NCBI GenBank assembly: GCA_005776725.1
Contig: SXOO01000137.1
Coordinates: forward strand, 1 to 33,535
Source of the DNA: Pseudomonadota bacterium
GTDB taxonomy: Bacteria > Myxococcota_A > UBA9042 > GCA-2863065
DNA length: 33,535 nucleotides
Reading direction: 5' to 3'
The position numbers and the translations under genes are program-made. The notes under the pieces were generated by a model. The model ran no database searches. It had not been told where the DNA came from and was given only the letters and a program-made list of their open reading frames with translations. Positions 31,902 to 33,535 of the stretch are shown here, piece after piece (position 1 is the first letter of the stretch; each line of letters starts with the position of its first letter).

Positions 31902-32558
31902 ATGGAGCCTTCCATCCTGCTGGACGACGGTGACCTCATCGCGGTCGACAAGCCCGCGGGCGCCGTCGTACATCCTTCCCCCGAGCATCGGGACGCAGGG
32001 CTCGTGCTGCTGCATTGGCTACGAGAGCGCGCCGGACACGTCTCTCCAGTCCACCGCCTCGACCGCCCGACGTCTGGGATCGTGTTGTTTGCACGAAGCT
32101 CGGAGCGGATCCGAGAAGCGCAGGCCGCTCTGGAGTCGGGCAGGAAGAGCTACTACGCCGCCGTAAGGAGGGTGCCGCCGGAGTCTGGAGTGATGGAGCG
32201 GCCCCTTCACCACCTCGAGTCCGGTGCGCAGCAGGAGGCCGTGACCCACTTCGAACGGCTGGGGACGCTCGACCTCGGCGGCGCCTTCGGCCTGGCCGCG
32301 CTGCTGAGGGTGAACCCGGAGACCGGTCGCCGCCATCAGATCAGGCGGCACTTCGCGCACGAAGCGCACCACCTGCTCTTGGACACGCAGTACGGAAAGG
32401 GGGCCTTGAACCGCCACTGCAGAGAGCAGCTGGGACTTTCGCGGCTCTTCCTACATCTCGCTGAGGTTGCGCTGGCGGGAGGACCGACGATCTGCTCCCG
32501 GCTGCCGGAAGACCTACGAGCGTTCCTCAGCCGGACGGGGGGCCAAGCGCCTGACTAA
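31902..32558 (+). CDS. truC: RluA-family pseudouridine synthase, TruC-like
   Basis: A 218-residue enzyme that isomerises uridine to pseudouridine in RNA; by similarity the target is tRNA position 65. The catalytic Asp is Asp54 in HRLDRPTSGIVLFA, the TruC form of the RluA motif. The C-terminal TGRRHQIRRHFAHEAHHLLLDTQYG is also typical of this branch. No S4 domain precedes the catalytic core, which fits TruC rather than RluD. The start at 31902 has only a distant GGAG. Its stop overlaps the convergent HEAT-like gene by 4 bp. The family call is firm; the exact RNA site is inference. Confidence 0.85.
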   Translation: MEPSILLDDGDLIAVDKPAGAVVHPSPEHRDAGLVLLHWLRERAGHVSPVHRLDRPTSGIVLFARSSERIREAQAALESGRKSYYAAVRRVPPESGVMERPLHHLESGAQQEAVTHFERLGTLDLGGAFGLAALLRVNPETGRRHQIRRHFAHEAHHLLLDTQYGKGALNRHCREQLGLSRLFLHLAEVALAGGPTICSRLPEDLRAFLSRTGGQAPD

Positions 32559-33415
32559 CGACGGGTGGTGAGGCTGACCAAGACTGCCTTGATATCGTCG
32601 CGGTCCGCGAAGACCTCCTCCACGGCCGGGGAGGACTCGAGGATCCGCTCGATGTCGCGAACCAAGGCCTTGGGGCTTGTGGCGTCGACCATGGTCTTGG
32701 CGATCACCTCGGCGAGCGCAACCTCCGAGCCCGGGACCATCTCGAGGAGGCCGTTCTTTGTGAGCGTGTCGAGCAGCTCTCGAGCGACCCGCGGAGCCTC
32801 GCGTTCGAGCTCGCTCTCCGGCGGGAGACGCGGCGTGATGAATGCCGTAGCCGCCGCGGAGATGCCGCGCGCTGCCGCGCCGATGGCGTGGAGCGTGGAG
32901 TCGTCTGCGCCCTCGAGGACCTGATCGAGACCGAAGTCCAGGTCATCCGCCGCGGGCTCGAAGAGGTCCTTGAAGCGCAGCTCCAGGAGAAGCGTGGCAG
33001 CGGTCTTCTTGTCGAGGTGCGTCGTGAAGAGGTCGATCGCTGCGACCCGCCCCGCGCTGCGCATGAGCTTCCGCGCGTCTTTGGCGACGCGCTGGGCCAC
33101 CCCGGCGTCTCCGATGGCCTCGAGCACGATCAAGACGTCCTCGAGGATCTCGGGGCGAGTAACGTAAGCCTCGAGGACGAGGTCGACGCAGCTCTTGTGT
33201 TTCCGTCGGGCGAGCGCGTCGGCTGCGTGGCTGACGACGGCACCTTCGGGTGCATCGAGGAGCAGCTGGGCCAGGGCGCGGGTGGCGTGACGACCCTTGA
33301 GCGCGCCCAGGGTCTCGACCATTCGCACCGCTTTGGCGGTGTCCTCGAGGTTGACGGAGGCGACGAGCGCCTGACAGGCTTCCGGAGTATCGTCCACGAC
33401 CCCTCCGAGGCGCAT
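32555..33415 (-). CDS. HEAT-like alpha-helical repeat protein
   Basis: A 286-residue, fully helical soluble protein. The first 130 residues look like HEAT/ARM repeats (KAVRMVETLGALKGRHATRALAQLLLDAPEGAVVSHAADALARR; EILEDVLIVLEAIGDAGVAQRVAKDARKLM). The remainder is acidic and Ala/Leu-rich without a recognised domain. Such proteins act as protein-binding scaffolds. The ATG at 33415 has no ribosome site, whereas a GTG at 33397 is preceded by GGAGGGG, so the protein may be six residues shorter. It lies just beyond the terminator of the tRNA gene on the same strand. Confidence 0.72.
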   Translation of the reverse strand: MRLGGVVDDTPEACQALVASVNLEDTAKAVRMVETLGALKGRHATRALAQLLLDAPEGAVVSHAADALARRKHKSCVDLVLEAYVTRPEILEDVLIVLEAIGDAGVAQRVAKDARKLMRSAGRVAAIDLFTTHLDKKTAATLLLELRFKDLFEPAADDLDFGLDQVLEGADDSTLHAIGAAARGISAAATAFITPRLPPESELEREAPRVARELLDTLTKNGLLEMVPGSEVALAEVIAKTMVDATSPKALVRDIERILESSPAVEEVFADRDDIKAVLVSLTTRR

Positions 33416-33430
33416 CGCGCCGTGTTAAAC

Positions 33431-33454
33431 GACAAAAGCGAGGCGAGCTCGCTT
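33431..33454 (-). terminator. Intrinsic terminator of the tRNA-Asp gene
   Basis: On the minus strand AAGCGAG and CTCGCTT form a 7-bp stem with a CTCGC-type loop, followed by TTTTGTC. It lies about 37 bp after the tRNA CCA end, and before the HEAT-like gene. Confidence 0.65.
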
Positions 33455-33491
33455 CTGTTGGCTCCCATGCGTTGCGGAGCGTTTCCTTACT

Positions 33492-33535
<44 letters not shown>

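Overview
This is a gene-dense, very GC-rich chromosomal segment with 30 protein-coding genes and one partial tRNA. The best clue to the organism is the first gene: a calcium-binding (thrombospondin type 3) repeat protein whose C-terminus has a Cys, a hydrophobic helix and an Arg cluster, which is the MYXO-CTERM sorting signal. Together with many lipoproteins, GAF-cyclase signalling and LysM proteins of a type I associate with predatory or social deltaproteobacteria, this points to Myxococcota. I cannot place it more finely. No phage integrase, transposase, CRISPR array or rRNA is visible.

Layout. 1-2.1 kb: the MYXO-CTERM repeat protein, translationally coupled to a small secreted protein. 2.2-4.0 kb: an unrecognised signal-less protein, convergent with a predicted clan-CD (caspase/CHAT-like) protein. 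4.2-12.9 kb: an envelope-rich block containing a lipoprotein with PPC-like and P-domains, a Tat/lipobox DUF362 protein, a small secreted protein, an ExoD-family membrane protein, a signal-less protein, a beta-propeller lipoprotein, a CDP-alcohol phosphatidyltransferase and a further lipoprotein. 13.5-15.2 kb: a GAF-GAF class III nucleotide cyclase. 15.2-21.9 kb: a drug-efflux operon running TetR, membrane-fusion protein, RND pump fused in one reading frame to a TolC-like outer-membrane channel, then a MazG-like pyrophosphohydrolase; two palindromes lie upstream of the TetR gene. 22.1-26.7 kb: two thioredoxin-fold proteins, a GlcD-like FAD oxidoreductase and a LysM protein. 26.8-29.4 kb: amidohydrolase, degenerate Nudix protein, a 47-residue membrane peptide and a Maf-family protein. 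29.3-33.4 kb: a PucC-like transporter directly coupled to a second LysM protein, TruC-like pseudouridine synthase and a HEAT-like protein. The window ends inside a tRNA-Asp.

How the genes work together. The clearest functional unit is the efflux operon. The repressor and adaptor overlap by 4 bp, only 3 bp separate the adaptor from the pump, and the outer-membrane component is fused to the pump, so all three layers of a tripartite exporter come from two polypeptides. The two LysM proteins are paralogues that share an unusual C-terminal region with glycine-rich hydrophobic segments and no Sec signal. They are the strongest candidates here for an undescribed protein family. Genes are packed with short overlaps: ATGA, GTGA and TGAGTG junctions, and several tail-to-tail overlaps of up to 90 bp.
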